Notes: a model not told the origin generated them from the letters alone. Positions 1 through 8,471 are shown, counted from the first letter of the stretch. The stretch is DNA of 64,000 nt from Lichenicoccus sp965213775 (GCA_965213775.1 CBDCAC010000007.1:62001-126000); one strand, 5' to 3'. Made by a program: numbers and translations.

Positions 1-141
1 GGTATCGTTAGCGACTTGAATAAAGAAGCTACCTGCTTGGCCTAGATTGCCTACGGAAACTTCGAAAGATTGGCACCCACTCAAGATCGAACCGGATACG
101 ATGAGGCGACAGCGGGGCCGACGAAAAGTATCGGCTGTCAT
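1..141 (-). CDS. Phage tail hub / late control gpD-like protein (N-terminal fragment)
   Basis: Only the first 47 codons are in the window; the gene runs off the left edge. Its ATG (141-139) overlaps the stop of the LysM-like gene upstream as ATGA. The fragment begins MTADTFRRPRCRLIV and continues with SGCQSFEVSVGNLGQAGSFF, a short beta-rich opening with a Cys-x-Ser-Phe-Glu-Val core, as seen at the start of gpD/gp27-type hub proteins. In P2-like phages the gpU, gpX and gpD genes lie together, so position supports the call. The role would be the baseplate hub that carries the spike. The call rests on a short fragment and on gene order. Confidence 0.55.
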   Translation of the reverse strand, partial: MTADTFRRPRCRLIVSGSILSGCQSFEVSVGNLGQAGSFFIQVANDT

Positions 142-323
142 TGTGCAGGTAGTCCGCCGGTCATGCTTGCATCATAGGGCGGTATCAGGAGCACGCAGAC
201 GCCTTTCAATACGGGATCGGTCAGGCCGTTGAGCGAAGCTATGCGGTTCCACTGCGTGGCATCTCCAAGTTGTTGTGCTGCAACGTGAAACAGTGTCGTA
301 TCGGCGACACGGATCGTAAGCAT
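138..323 (-). CDS. LysM-like small tail protein (gpX family)
   Basis: A 61-residue protein starting MLTIRVADTTLFHVAAQQLG and followed by DATQWNRIASLNGLTDP, which reads as one LysM-like repeat: beta strand, two helices (AxQxxG then W..IA..NGL), and a closing strand LKGVCVLLIP. Phage gpX-type proteins are single LysM-like modules of about this size that sit at the baseplate hub. It lies 7 bp after the gpU-like gene and overlaps the hub gene by four bases, so translation is probably coupled. LysM modules often bind peptidoglycan, but in gpX the role is structural. Confidence 0.7.
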   Translation of the reverse strand: MLTIRVADTTLFHVAAQQLGDATQWNRIASLNGLTDPVLKGVCVLLIPPYDASMTGGLPAQ

Positions 324-330
324 CGCGACC

Positions 331-1161
331 TCACGCTAGAATGGGTGGAGCACCATACGGTCGCCCCGCAAGCTGGTTCAGAGAAACCCGGCTGCGATTG
401 ACATAGCCGATCGCTTGCGTTGCCGCTGCCAGTGATCCTGCCGCCGCAGTTGCTGCGATCAATCCTCGAGATGTTGCGACACCTAGAGTGCGGCTGTCAC
501 CAGCGGCGGGTAGAGATTTGGCTGACGCAATGACGATGCTCTGGACCACGATACCGGCGGCTTGAACAGCCAGACCGACCGTTGCGAGGTTTCCTGGCGA
601 TGTTGACGGACCTGGTAATGCAATCGCACTCGTGACACTCGACAAGGCGGCCTGTGAGGAGGTCAACCCAAAGCCGGATAGAGCTGTCGTAGCACTGGCG
701 ATGTCGGCCGAGAGCGATGAGGCCGTATCGGCCTCGGAGTCATCCAGTTGAGCGACCGTATCCGGAATAGTCTCGGTTCTAATGCGATAGGCGATCAGCG
801 CGCCCCTGTCCTGTAGATCGTACTCGAAATGCACGACGACGACGTTGAAGGCATAGTCCCCGAAGCTGAGTTCGACCATCTCGCCACTCTGCCGTATCGA
901 GTCGACCAAACGTGCTCGAGTGGCGGCGAACGGTCCTGTGAAGAAGCCTGCCCAGGAGATCGCACTGTCATCCACCCCCATGGCATCGACGATACGTCCA
1001 CCTCCAGGCAGGCGATGGATCGTGACGGCGTGGGCGCCTCCTACTCCAATTCGGGACGGAACCTCATGTCCCTCGAATATGACTGATCCGAGAACCACCG
1101 GTGCTTGATCGACCGCGACCATCAGGGCGCTAGCGATGCCGAGCCCGAAAGTCCCGCTCAT
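331..1161 (-). CDS. gpU-like baseplate/tail protein
   Basis: A 276-residue protein. Residues about 20-130 contain GHEVPSRIGVGGAHAVTIHR, a GGGRIVDAMG turn, ISWAGFFTG and VELSFGDYAFNVVVVHFEYD, the alternating beta pattern of gpU/DNA-circulation N-terminal-like phage tail proteins. Residues 140-255 are an Ala/Ser-rich, probably helical extension without recognisable motifs. Its ATG overlaps the stop of the preceding gene (1158) as ATGA. It sits between the putative tape measure and the gpX-like gene, the usual place for gpU. Family assignment is by pattern and position. Confidence 0.6.
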   Translation of the reverse strand: MSGTFGLGIASALMVAVDQAPVVLGSVIFEGHEVPSRIGVGGAHAVTIHRLPGGGRIVDAMGVDDSAISWAGFFTGPFAATRARLVDSIRQSGEMVELSFGDYAFNVVVVHFEYDLQDRGALIAYRIRTETIPDTVAQLDDSEADTASSLSADIASATTALSGFGLTSSQAALSSVTSAIALPGPSTSPGNLATVGLAVQAAGIVVQSIVIASAKSLPAAGDSRTLGVATSRGLIAATAAAGSLAAATQAIGYVNRSRVSLNQLAGRPYGAPPILA

Positions 1162-2402
1162 AAGGGCGCACCTGTTCCAGCGAAGATGGGCATAGCACGA
1201 AGATTGACTGCGGAACCGGATCGCGTCGGTAGGCTTGCGGCGCTTGTCTGACCGGTCGCCACTAACCTACCCATCTTTCGACCATCCATCAGCACCTCAC
1301 CTCTCAGGGCGACTATCAATCCTGCTTGCCCCCCCTGCCCCGCTGACGAGCCGGAGTCACTCGAGACTCTCTCAGGCGGTGTTTGATATTGGCTCCCACG
1401 ACCGCGCTGCGAGCCCATGGATGTGGAACCCATCGTATCGCCTGATCGAGCCGCCGTGACGGGAAGTCTGGGATTGATGGCTCCGCGTGGCACGACGTCG
1501 CGCCCCGATAGCGCTCGATCGTAAGAGGATGCTCGTGGCGCGATGCCGACCATCGCGATGGACAGCTCGCTGGAGGCGCTCGAAGGCTTGATCTGAGACC
1601 TGACTCCGAACTTCGTATTGGCGGCCTTCATCATCTCCAGCGCGGGCCATGCGGACTCCGACCCTCTTCTCGAGGGGACGCCATCCAGAGCCGCTTCGAA
1701 GGGTTTGATTGAAGTTCCGAAAGGGACCGTTACTGTATCTTGCGAACGTAGACTGGGCGGGATTGTCGTTACTTTCCCACGATTTTTATCATCTCTGATA
1801 GCTCGCTGTAGAGCAGACGGCTGATGTGGTCCATCGGCCATGACGGCCCTTAAAGCGCCTCTGCCAGCCGTTAGTTGTTTCTCAACCAAGCCAGGTGCAG
1901 CGGAAGGCTCAGTGGTAACCTGCTCTAGCGCGGCTGATGGGAACGATCTGCTCGTAACGACACCCGTTGAGATCATCCCGGCAGATGCCGCCGAAGATCT
2001 CCTGCTCCGTTTCACCAGAACTTCAGAAGAGGTCGTATTGCTCCGATCACCACTCCCCGCAGCGTCTAGACTTGCCTGCCGGCGTGGTCGGTTGAGCCTT
2101 TGGGGAGAAGCTACCTCAGCGGCCAAGCGATCAAGCAGATCTACGCCACCCGAGCCTTGGGCAGCACGCTCCATCGCATTCCGTGGAAACCCGGATTTGA
2201 TAGGAACGACATGTATCAATGATAATCCGGCGGCTCTGTTCCCCAGCGCTGCTGACAGCCCAGCTGGTAACCTGAATGTTCCAGTTTTTCCTCGACCATC
2301 GCGAACCACACATCGCCGCAGCGCGACACCGTGATTAACTGGCTCGAGTTTTCCTGAGGTGTCAGACTCGATCCAACGGACAGCTGAGTTCATATCTGCC
2401 AT
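1158..2402 (-). CDS. Putative tail tape measure protein (low complexity)
   Basis: A 414-residue protein where a tape measure gene is expected, directly after the tail assembly chaperones and before the gpU/gpX/gpD group. The middle (residues about 90-360) is rich in Ser, Arg, Ala, Gly and Pro and looks disordered. The last 60 residues contain GLIVALRGEVLMDGRKMGRL, resembling the short beta motif (G-V-x-L-D-G-R-x-x-G) at the C-end of many phage tape measures. It is short for that role and lacks long predicted helices or a transmembrane segment. The gene could be a reduced tape measure or a different tail component. Its ATG at 2402 lies 22 bp past the chaperone extension. Confidence 0.4.
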   Translation of the reverse strand: MADMNSAVRWIESDTSGKLEPVNHGVALRRCVVRDGRGKTGTFRLPAGLSAALGNRAAGLSLIHVVPIKSGFPRNAMERAAQGSGGVDLLDRLAAEVASPQRLNRPRRQASLDAAGSGDRSNTTSSEVLVKRSRRSSAASAGMISTGVVTSRSFPSAALEQVTTEPSAAPGLVEKQLTAGRGALRAVMADGPHQPSALQRAIRDDKNRGKVTTIPPSLRSQDTVTVPFGTSIKPFEAALDGVPSRRGSESAWPALEMMKAANTKFGVRSQIKPSSASSELSIAMVGIAPRASSYDRALSGRDVVPRGAINPRLPVTAARSGDTMGSTSMGSQRGRGSQYQTPPERVSSDSGSSAGQGGQAGLIVALRGEVLMDGRKMGRLVATGQTSAASLPTRSGSAVNLRAMPIFAGTGAPL

Positions 2403-2424
2403 CCCTCACTTGTTCTGGTCCAGT

Positions 2425-2580
2425 TCAGCTCGGCTGAACCACCCACTTCATCGTGGACCAGTCGAATTGCCCCCCGTCCATCTCGCCGAAGGAGACGCAA
2501 CAGGCGAAACGCCGCTCAGTCGACATTGCCATGACTTCAGCCCATGGCACTCCATTGCGCGCGAGATACAGGATCTGCAT
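2425..2580 (-). CDS. Tail assembly chaperone extension, reached by -1 frameshift
   Basis: A 51-codon frame beginning MQILYLARNGVPWAEVMAMS and ending QFDWSTMKWVVQPS. It lies in the -1 frame relative to the upstream 106-residue chaperone, and the open frame continues upstream without a stop through CTA AGT AGG CAC TCC to the slippery site at 2601-2607. It is therefore most likely the second half of a gpG-GT (P2 E-E') type fusion, though an internal ATG at 2580 exists. Gly-Gly-x-Phe-Asp-Trp before the end is common in such extensions. A fused product would be about 165 residues. Fusion is inferred from the slippery heptamer and frame. Confidence 0.7.
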   Translation of the reverse strand: MQILYLARNGVPWAEVMAMSTERRFACCVSFGEMDGGQFDWSTMKWVVQPS

Positions 2581-2597
2581 CAACAAGGAGTGCCTAC

Positions 2598-2918
2598 TTA
2601 GTTTTTTGCGGTTTCAACCTCGACCGGTGTTGCCGCCTCGACCTCATTCTCCTCAGGATAATGGACGCGAGCGAGGGCCTCCATCCCGACGTTTCCAATC
2701 CGCCTGCCCAGTTCGCGCACCGCATTCTTGGTAAGAGGAACGAGGACAGGCTTCCCGTCTATGGCACAGACCGAGCAAATCATGAGTGCGTATCGCATCC
2801 ACGCGCTCGACGAGGCGGCATTCCCGGCCGCCTCTATCAGATCGAGCATGTCAGCGGGACATGTTTCTCGCAGTGAGAAACGCCGACCATCTCCACTATC
2901 GATCTCGGATGGCAGCAT
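2598..2918 (-). CDS. Tail assembly chaperone (gpG/gpE-like)
   Basis: A 106-residue, mainly helical acidic protein between the tail tube gene and the putative tape measure. It starts MLPSEIDSGDGRRFSLRET and ends with the charged stretch EVEAATPVEVETAKN. In contractile and non-contractile phages this slot encodes two overlapping chaperones that coat the tape measure during tail assembly, the longer one made by -1 frameshifting. Here the last two sense codons and stop form GCA AAA AAC TAA, which places an A-AAA-AAC slippery heptamer in the correct phase. Sequence similarity alone would be weak; position and the slippery site make the case. Confidence 0.75.
   Translation of the reverse strand: MLPSEIDSGDGRRFSLRETCPADMLDLIEAAGNAASSSAWMRYALMICSVCAIDGKPVLVPLTKNAVRELGRRIGNVGMEALARVHYPEENEVEAATPVEVETAKN
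2601..2607 (-). promoter_or_regulatory. A AAA AAC slippery heptamer for -1 frameshift
   Basis: On the minus strand the end of the chaperone gene reads GCA AAA AAC TAA. The heptamer A-AAA-AAC is in X-XXY-YYZ phase with the zero frame and directly abuts the stop. Slipping back one base continues as CTA AGT AGG and on into the 51-codon downstream frame. This is a canonical programmed frameshift heptamer; I did not find an obvious strong stimulatory hairpin just after it. Confidence 0.75.
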
Positions 2919-2920
2919 TG

Positions 2921-3346
2921 TCAGATCCTATTCCTTTGGCTGGCGAAGAAGCTCACCGTTTGGGTCACGATGTTCTCTGCCTTATAGATCCCCGCCTGCG
3001 TCAGAGTCAGAGCAACGCCGATAAACTCATAGGTGCTGAGCGAGCCGTCAGCTTCCGTCAGATACTGATAGATTGTCCCCGAACCGATCACTCCGGCATT
3101 CCAGAATGCCGCCTCTATGGCGGCCACCAAGTCATCAAGCGCGGAGGAACCGCGGTCGATCTGGAACTGCCCTCTCCAGCCGGCTGGTGTGTTGAACTCG
3201 ACTGGGACACTGTTCAATGGGTCGGACCGCTGCAGCTTGACCTGCTGTTCAGCTTGAAAGCCAACAACATCGCGTAGGTCTATGCGGATGCCGTTCCACA
3301 ATAGCACGACTTGGCAGTCGCGCCCGATGCTGTATGGATTTCCCAC
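2921..3346 (-). CDS. Contractile tail tube protein
   Basis: A 141-residue protein directly after the sheath gene, the usual sheath-tube order in myoviruses (P2 FI-FII). The sequence MGNPYSIGRDCQVVLLWNG then VVGFQAEQQVKLQRSDPLN and GWRGQFQIDRGS has the alternating strands of a tube monomer, followed by TYEFIGVALTLTQAGIYKAE. The protein would polymerise as hexameric rings to form the inner tube through which DNA passes. It is separated by 2 bp from the downstream chaperone gene. Confidence 0.75.
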   Translation of the reverse strand: MGNPYSIGRDCQVVLLWNGIRIDLRDVVGFQAEQQVKLQRSDPLNSVPVEFNTPAGWRGQFQIDRGSSALDDLVAAIEAAFWNAGVIGSGTIYQYLTEADGSLSTYEFIGVALTLTQAGIYKAENIVTQTVSFFASQRNRI

Positions 3347-3403
3347 AGATTGATCCTGTCTAACTCTTGATGATGCGGAACGCTCAGCGACGGTAGCGCC
3401 TCG

Positions 3404-4981
3404 TCAGCTACTGGTGTTCTGTGTGGTCGTTATGGACACGCCCTGCCCGCCCTGTAGATTTACGATGAATTTCTCGTTGATGCCCTGATAACGAACCTGG
3501 ACATCAGCTTGTACGTATCCCAGTGATGTTCGAGTGGATGGATTATTCGAGGCCCCACAAACAACGGCATAGGGTGTTGAGCCATCTACGCTACCGAGGA
3601 TACCCTGCCCGACTAGGTTTGATAGAAAGCCGAGGAGGGTCGCCCGGACATTGCTGAGCAACGTCGAATTGATTACTTGCCCGACATAGCGACCCATTCC
3701 CGATGCAAGCGTCTTGGCGATGAAGTTTGTCATCCGAGTATAGGAGTCGCCGGCGATGATCGAGTTCGTAGAGCTGTTGTGCCCGCATCGTACCGCCCAA
3801 TAGGCACCTCCGGGAGCCGGGTTGCATACGACGTCTAGCCCCGCTGAGAACAACGCCTGCAGTTCGGCTGAGGAATATGCGGATGCTTGACCGCTCGTGA
3901 TCAAGCCACTTTTCTGGCTGCCGATGATCCCAATCAATCGCTTGTTCAGACTAGATTGCTCGGGTGAAAGATTAGACAGACATCCAGCCACAAAACCGAT
4001 CGGGCTTACCAGTCGGGTCTGACTGTTTGTATCGTCGTACCAGTAGAGCCAGTCTCCGAACAGAATCTTGATCGCGTATGAGTCCACGCCGCTGGCCTGT
4101 TTCGCCTGAACGGCCGAAGCGATCGTATCGCCGCTGGGACCGCAAGTGATCATATAGACCCCTTCGGACAACGCGAAGCTGCTGATCTGGCTCCACTGCG
4201 CAGGATCGTCGCAGTCCGCCAAAGCGGCGACAGCGCATCCCTGGCCGCGCAAACCATACATCCCCGTCCGGGTTAGACCATCGGAGCCCACTAAAGTCGC
4301 CGCGGCTACGCCTTGAACCCCATCGCTACCGCCCATCAGGGACTGGTTGGCGATCGCCACCGGCATTTCCGTCGTTCCGCCACCGAGCGTGGCCACGCAC
4401 AACCTGGACGGACCTCTGGCAGGTCCAGTGCCTGTGTTGATGGCCTGAGCAAGGTCCGACCAGAACGCCGAGGCACCTGCACTGGCATCGATATTGTCAA
4501 ACACTTCCGGAAGACTACCCGGAAGTTGCAGCACCAGTTTCAAACTTCCAGGTCTCGAACCGTTCGTCAGCGCCAGACCGATATTATTTCCCTGACTTCC
4601 CGTGTAGATGGCCGTCAGGAGGAGTGGATAGCTGTTGGTGGTCGAATCATACAGGACGGCGTAGTTCGCCGCGCTGTCGGTACCATCGGACACGCGTACG
4701 CCCAGCATCGTGCCCGAGCCCTGCTGTATCGCGCAGCTGACCTGGGTGCCGAGATCGTATTTACGTGCCCGAACCGGCCCGAAGGCGAGTGTGTAATCTG
4801 CCATCGTTCCGAAGACGACCGGCTGACTGACCGGGCCCCAGCTGGCGGTTCCCACCAGACCAAGAAGGTTGGTAGGTGCGCCATTTAGGCTCAGGGTCTG
4901 CGGCGAGACGATCTGAACATACAGATCAGGGACGACGAGAGCCGCACTGTTGAGAGCGCCAGACTGCGTTACTTGTGCCAT
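3404..4981 (-). CDS. Contractile tail sheath protein
   Basis: A 525-residue sheath protein, full length for this family. It opens with a hydrophilic linker and VPDLYVQIVSPQTLSLNGAP, then LLGLVGTASWGPVSQPVVFG, the N-terminal sheath domain signature (GxxGxAxxGP). The C-terminal third has the conserved core, including a run ending NINEKF-like: VQVRYQGINEKFIVNLQ. Residues about 270-330 contain GVYMITCGPSGDTIASA and IKILFGDWLYWYD, matching the sheath middle domain. It identifies the phage as contractile-tailed. The sheath surrounds the tube and contracts during infection. Its start (ATG 4981) lies 3 bp from the stop of a 61-residue gene. Confidence 0.9.
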   Translation of the reverse strand: MAQVTQSGALNSAALVVPDLYVQIVSPQTLSLNGAPTNLLGLVGTASWGPVSQPVVFGTMADYTLAFGPVRARKYDLGTQVSCAIQQGSGTMLGVRVSDGTDSAANYAVLYDSTTNSYPLLLTAIYTGSQGNNIGLALTNGSRPGSLKLVLQLPGSLPEVFDNIDASAGASAFWSDLAQAINTGTGPARGPSRLCVATLGGGTTEMPVAIANQSLMGGSDGVQGVAAATLVGSDGLTRTGMYGLRGQGCAVAALADCDDPAQWSQISSFALSEGVYMITCGPSGDTIASAVQAKQASGVDSYAIKILFGDWLYWYDDTNSQTRLVSPIGFVAGCLSNLSPEQSSLNKRLIGIIGSQKSGLITSGQASAYSSAELQALFSAGLDVVCNPAPGGAYWAVRCGHNSSTNSIIAGDSYTRMTNFIAKTLASGMGRYVGQVINSTLLSNVRATLLGFLSNLVGQGILGSVDGSTPYAVVCGASNNPSTRTSLGYVQADVQVRYQGINEKFIVNLQGGQGVSITTTQNTSS

Positions 4982-4984
4982 GGC

Positions 4985-5170
4985 TCAGTGTTCCTCCCCG
5001 GAAGTCGTGTTTATCGGGTAGTGCTGCAGGACCTGTGTCTGGATCACCATCGAAGCATGACCGCTGCCCAGGATCGCGGAGATGATCGTCGGATCCATAA
5101 GCATCTCGCCCCTCGAATAGGGTCCAAACGCATGGACGACGACGACGGCCGTGGTAGAAGCAATTGTCAT
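4985..5170 (-). CDS. Small phage protein between tail terminator and sheath genes
   Basis: A 61-residue protein, MTIASTTAVVVVHAFGPYSR at the start, with no family I recognise. Its short beta-like opening and compact size would fit a small connector or a tail completion accessory. It is tightly packed: 10 bp after the WbsX fusion gene and 3 bp before the sheath gene, so it is very probably expressed as part of the late operon. No signal peptide or membrane segment is visible beyond the short TTAVVVVHAF stretch. Confidence 0.55.
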   Translation of the reverse strand: MTIASTTAVVVVHAFGPYSRGEMLMDPTIISAILGSGHASMVIQTQVLQHYPINTTSGEEH

Positions 5171-5180
5171 GGCATTCCCA

Positions 5181-7091
5181 TTAGGTGATCAAAGCTATTT
5201 TAGGTTTCACGGAAGCAGCTTTCGCGGCGCTGATGGCGTTGGCGAGCGCCGTCACTCGTCCAAGATCCGCCCCGGAAGAATTATAGGTGGGCATGAGCCA
5301 ACCTCCCTCCGCCAACTCATTCCACGCATAGATCAAGCCGACCTGAGCAGGACACGCGGACGGATTGCCGTTGATGGCGTTAATCAGGTCGATGATGTGC
5401 GATCCGATCGCTTCATCGGACGGTGTCTCATAGTAGTTCTGCATCGAGAGGTTGCTTGTCAACGGATAGAAAGGCTGGGGATTTGCGATCAGCGGTCGCT
5501 GATCCCAACCGGTCATCGCGGTCGGTATCATCCCGAAGCCGGCACTCATCCTGGCGGACCAGTCTTCTAGCGCCGCATTCGCGAGAGAGGAGTATGGCTG
5601 TACGGCTCCTTTCAAGCGTGGTGTTGCATACGATCCGGCGGCATCAGCTCCGACTGCCTGCGCCGCCTGGATGTTCGAATAATCAGCCAGTGCTGTCCCG
5701 GACAGCCAAACGACGTAGGGATTGTTACCCCCTGCCGCTTTGACCCGGTCACGGACCAGAGCGACCGCAGCGGCAACGCCGCCGGCGGGCAATTCTGCCT
5801 CCTGCGCAGCAGAAGCATCCAGCACAAGATAGAGCGGACGCTCATCAAGGACGGTCATGTAACCGGACTGGGTCATCATCGCGATGTCACGCAGAAGGGA
5901 CGGCTGATCTTCTCCACCTTCGCCCCAGTTCGAGGCCTGACCTAACATGCAGAAACGCAACTTTGATCGTATTGAGCTCGAGAGATATAAACTGAGCGCC
6001 AAACTGAGCGTGTCGTCAGGTTGATAACTATCGAAGGCCCAGAAGGAGAGGCCTGCCTGTACTGCAGCCGAGATCTCGAAATCCATGACCGCCTGGTTAG
6101 CCAGCGGCCAGGACGCAACCCCTTCTGCCAAGACAGCGTTCGACGGTAACCGAGCATTATAGGGACTTGGTGAGAGTGCGGCAGCGCATTGCTGATCCAC
6201 CGGATTGGCAGGATCATACCACGCATCGAATCTTATCGCTCCGAGCGGTGGCACAACCAGGGCCGGACAAGGAGCTAAACAGCTAAATCCGACCTCAGAA
6301 CCCGTTCCAGATAGAATTCCCAGACCGAACAACATCTGCGCGCCGGACATGCGCAAAGTGGTAGGATATTCGACGGTATAGGTAAGATTGCGCCGGTATA
6401 GGTTGGCGATTTCCGACTCGTCGGTTTCTACGGTGCCGTGATAGAGCAGCCGCCCGACGGTTCCGTCTGAAAGAGGCAGCCAATCAACGTTCGCCAAAGC
6501 ATTGTCGATGATTGCGGCAAGACTATCCCGGCCTGCAGGAGTAGGACACCACACTGAGACCATCAGTCCCTGGACTTGTCGCCTTGTTTCCATCTCGGCA
6601 GTGCCACTGCCGACGACGCGACCTTGAAGAACAGCCGCACCGGCAACGGTGATGACGGGTCCTTGGCTTGAAGCCGACGGGACCAGGGTCGAGAGCGCCA
6701 GAGCCGCGCTTTCCGGGGTGTCGGCGTCGCTGAGGCTATAGGCATAAGCAATGCCATCAACGATCAAGCCGACCGTTTGTCCACCGCCGCCTCCACCACT
6801 CAGGATGACGGAGTCGCCCGTGATGTTAATCATCAGGCTAGGTGTCGTCTGCCCGATCGTCCGCCAGATCCGTCCATAGCGAGACGTATCTCGTGTCGAG
6901 TTCGTTTGGCTGAATACCGTCACGGTCTGCGTGCCGGCCAGCAGATCTGCGTTCAGCGTCTTGTTTGCCGGCCATCCCCGATAGATCTTGACCGGCGCCC
7001 CAGTAGCGCTTCCGCCCCCGATGCCAACCGGATACGCAGCCGAGAGGATTTGGGCGCAGATCGCCTCCTCCACATCCGAAAGATCCGCCAA
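5181..7091 (-). CDS. Tail terminator-like protein fused to WbsX/GH99-like domain
   Basis: A 636-residue two-part protein. Residues 1-275 look like a phage tail terminator: LSDVEEAICAQILSAAYP, VKIYRGWPANKTLNADLLAG, a beta-insert around 95-165, and a closing NLTYTVEYPTT. Residues about 280-615 resemble the WbsX/GH99-like glycoside hydrolase family: IRFDAWYDPANP, QAGLSFWAFDSYQPDD, LRFCMLGQASNWGE and, at about 589, AWNELAEGGWLMPT, the characteristic Trp-Asn-Glu...Glu-Gly motif with both acidic residues kept. The start is a TTG with a GGAG ribosome site 7 bp upstream; a GTG six codons on is possible. The domain may attack host surface glycan or decorate the neck; its function is inferred. Confidence 0.7.
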   Translation of the reverse strand: MADLSDVEEAICAQILSAAYPVGIGGGSATGAPVKIYRGWPANKTLNADLLAGTQTVTVFSQTNSTRDTSRYGRIWRTIGQTTPSLMINITGDSVILSGGGGGGQTVGLIVDGIAYAYSLSDADTPESAALALSTLVPSASSQGPVITVAGAAVLQGRVVGSGTAEMETRRQVQGLMVSVWCPTPAGRDSLAAIIDNALANVDWLPLSDGTVGRLLYHGTVETDESEIANLYRRNLTYTVEYPTTLRMSGAQMLFGLGILSGTGSEVGFSCLAPCPALVVPPLGAIRFDAWYDPANPVDQQCAAALSPSPYNARLPSNAVLAEGVASWPLANQAVMDFEISAAVQAGLSFWAFDSYQPDDTLSLALSLYLSSSIRSKLRFCMLGQASNWGEGGEDQPSLLRDIAMMTQSGYMTVLDERPLYLVLDASAAQEAELPAGGVAAAVALVRDRVKAAGGNNPYVVWLSGTALADYSNIQAAQAVGADAAGSYATPRLKGAVQPYSSLANAALEDWSARMSAGFGMIPTAMTGWDQRPLIANPQPFYPLTSNLSMQNYYETPSDEAIGSHIIDLINAINGNPSACPAQVGLIYAWNELAEGGWLMPTYNSSGADLGRVTALANAISAAKAASVKPKIALIT

Positions 7092-7166
7092 CAGGTATCT
7101 CCAAGCTAAGAGGCCTCCGCGACCGCCATGGTCTCAGACGGCGCGTCTAGTCCGGCTTCTGACCGC

Positions 7167-7811
7167 TCAGGTCGTGGCGATGCCCACCAGCAGCTTGCAG
7201 CCATAGATTGTCGTCTCGGAGCTCATGATCACATAGATCTGCGAATTTGGGTCCTGCAGGCACAGTCCAAGACCGAGTGTCAGGCCAGGGATCGACGGCA
7301 TCAACACCTCGAAGAAGGCAGAACGGGTATCGCTGGGAAGCTTAGTCACATCCTGCTCACTTCGAGTCTTGGCAAGAATACTCATCGGCCAGTCTTGGGC
7401 GAGAAGTGTATTACTAGCGCTCGTCATACCTCCATAAGAATTTGTACCTGCTGCCGTCACTTGCGCGGTATCCAGAATGTTGAATGTCATATTGCAAAGG
7501 ACGCACCAAGCAGGCCGCAAAACTTCTACGCGCGAGACGAAATAGGTCTCCGTCCCTACCAGATAATCACCTGGCTGCAGCCGTCCCGGATCTGCGATCA
7601 GATGGGTGAAAGGATGATCCGGAGGTGTGGCCGCATCCAGCTTCAGCTCTGGGTTGAGGTCAGTCGCGCAAGGTAATGTCGCGATCAGGTTGCCGCTCGC
7701 CAGCGGGTTCATCGAGGATGTCGGCCTGTATTGGGCGAAATTCGCCCCGACGCTGGATGCGGCCTTCGCCAACCCGCGCGCGATATGCGCCTGCACCGTT
7801 GCTTGGTCCAT
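7167..7811 (-). CDS. Phage structural protein, probable head-tail completion
   Basis: A 214-residue protein located between a structural gene and the tail terminator-like gene, so probably a head-tail joining or tail completion protein. It opens MDQATVQAHIARGLAKAASS, a helix, then a beta-rich region containing PGDYLVGTETYFVSRVEVLR, typical of proteins that describe a short ring component. Four Cys residues occur, two in AWCVLCNMTF, which is unusual for a phage neck protein. I do not recognise a named family. It follows the 182-residue gene by 30 bp in the same operon. Confidence 0.55.
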   Translation of the reverse strand: MDQATVQAHIARGLAKAASSVGANFAQYRPTSSMNPLASGNLIATLPCATDLNPELKLDAATPPDHPFTHLIADPGRLQPGDYLVGTETYFVSRVEVLRPAWCVLCNMTFNILDTAQVTAAGTNSYGGMTSASNTLLAQDWPMSILAKTRSEQDVTKLPSDTRSAFFEVLMPSIPGLTLGLGLCLQDPNSQIYVIMSSETTIYGCKLLVGIATT

Positions 7812-7841
7812 GCTAGCCTCCGACCAGAACCAGAGTCCGCG

Positions 7842-8390
7842 CTAAGCTACGGAGATGATGCCACCGTTATTCCAAAGTTGCCCGCTACCCGCGTTAGGTG
7901 ATTGTGATGGCAAAGTCGACATCGTGACCGTCGCTCCGAAAGTGGAGTTTTGGGCTGAGAGTGCTCCGTTGATGAGTTGCAGCGATATGTTCGCCACGAG
8001 CATGCGCCCATCAGGAGTAACACCCACCATCGTGCCAGCCGGAAACAAACTCGTCGCGACTCCATTCGGCATGCCGCATCCGCTGACTAGATTGGTTCCC
8101 GGCCCGGTCGTGTAGGTTGCACCGGCGCCGACCGTGACCGGAAGCAGCAGCGGGAACACGACGAGCAGGTTGCCGCCACTCACGGCATCAAAAAGTCCCG
8201 CGAAGATCAGGGTGCCCCAAGCTACCGAAGACGGTCCCACGGTGCCGCTATTGATATCGAACGTCATGCCGTTTTGAAGCGGCGCGAACACGATCGGACG
8301 TCGGGCATAGGCGGCGTCCGCTGGCTCCTGCAGAACATTGCCCTGAACCGCGGTGCCGTAGCCAATCCATCCGGAAAAGAAGTTCGCCAT
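7842..8390 (-). CDS. Phage structural protein of unknown function (beta-rich)
   Basis: A 182-residue, Gly/Ser/Thr-rich, beta-dominated protein without charged helices. It begins MANFFSGWIGYGTAVQGNVL and contains NGMTFDINSGTVGPSSVAWG and PLLLPVTVGAGATYTTGPGT. Composition and place (between head connector genes and the terminator) suggest a virion decoration, head fibre or neck component. No catalytic motif is visible. The ATG at 8390 lies about 80 bp after the preceding gene. Confidence 0.5.
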   Translation of the reverse strand: MANFFSGWIGYGTAVQGNVLQEPADAAYARRPIVFAPLQNGMTFDINSGTVGPSSVAWGTLIFAGLFDAVSGGNLLVVFPLLLPVTVGAGATYTTGPGTNLVSGCGMPNGVATSLFPAGTMVGVTPDGRMLVANISLQLINGALSAQNSTFGATVTMSTLPSQSPNAGSGQLWNNGGIISVA

Positions 8391-8471
8391 GATTGGGTCC
8401 TGCTTATGCTGAACAGCAAGCCCGCAAGACCCCGTTCCGGGTTCTCAGTGAGACTGGCTGTCCGCCAAGAA

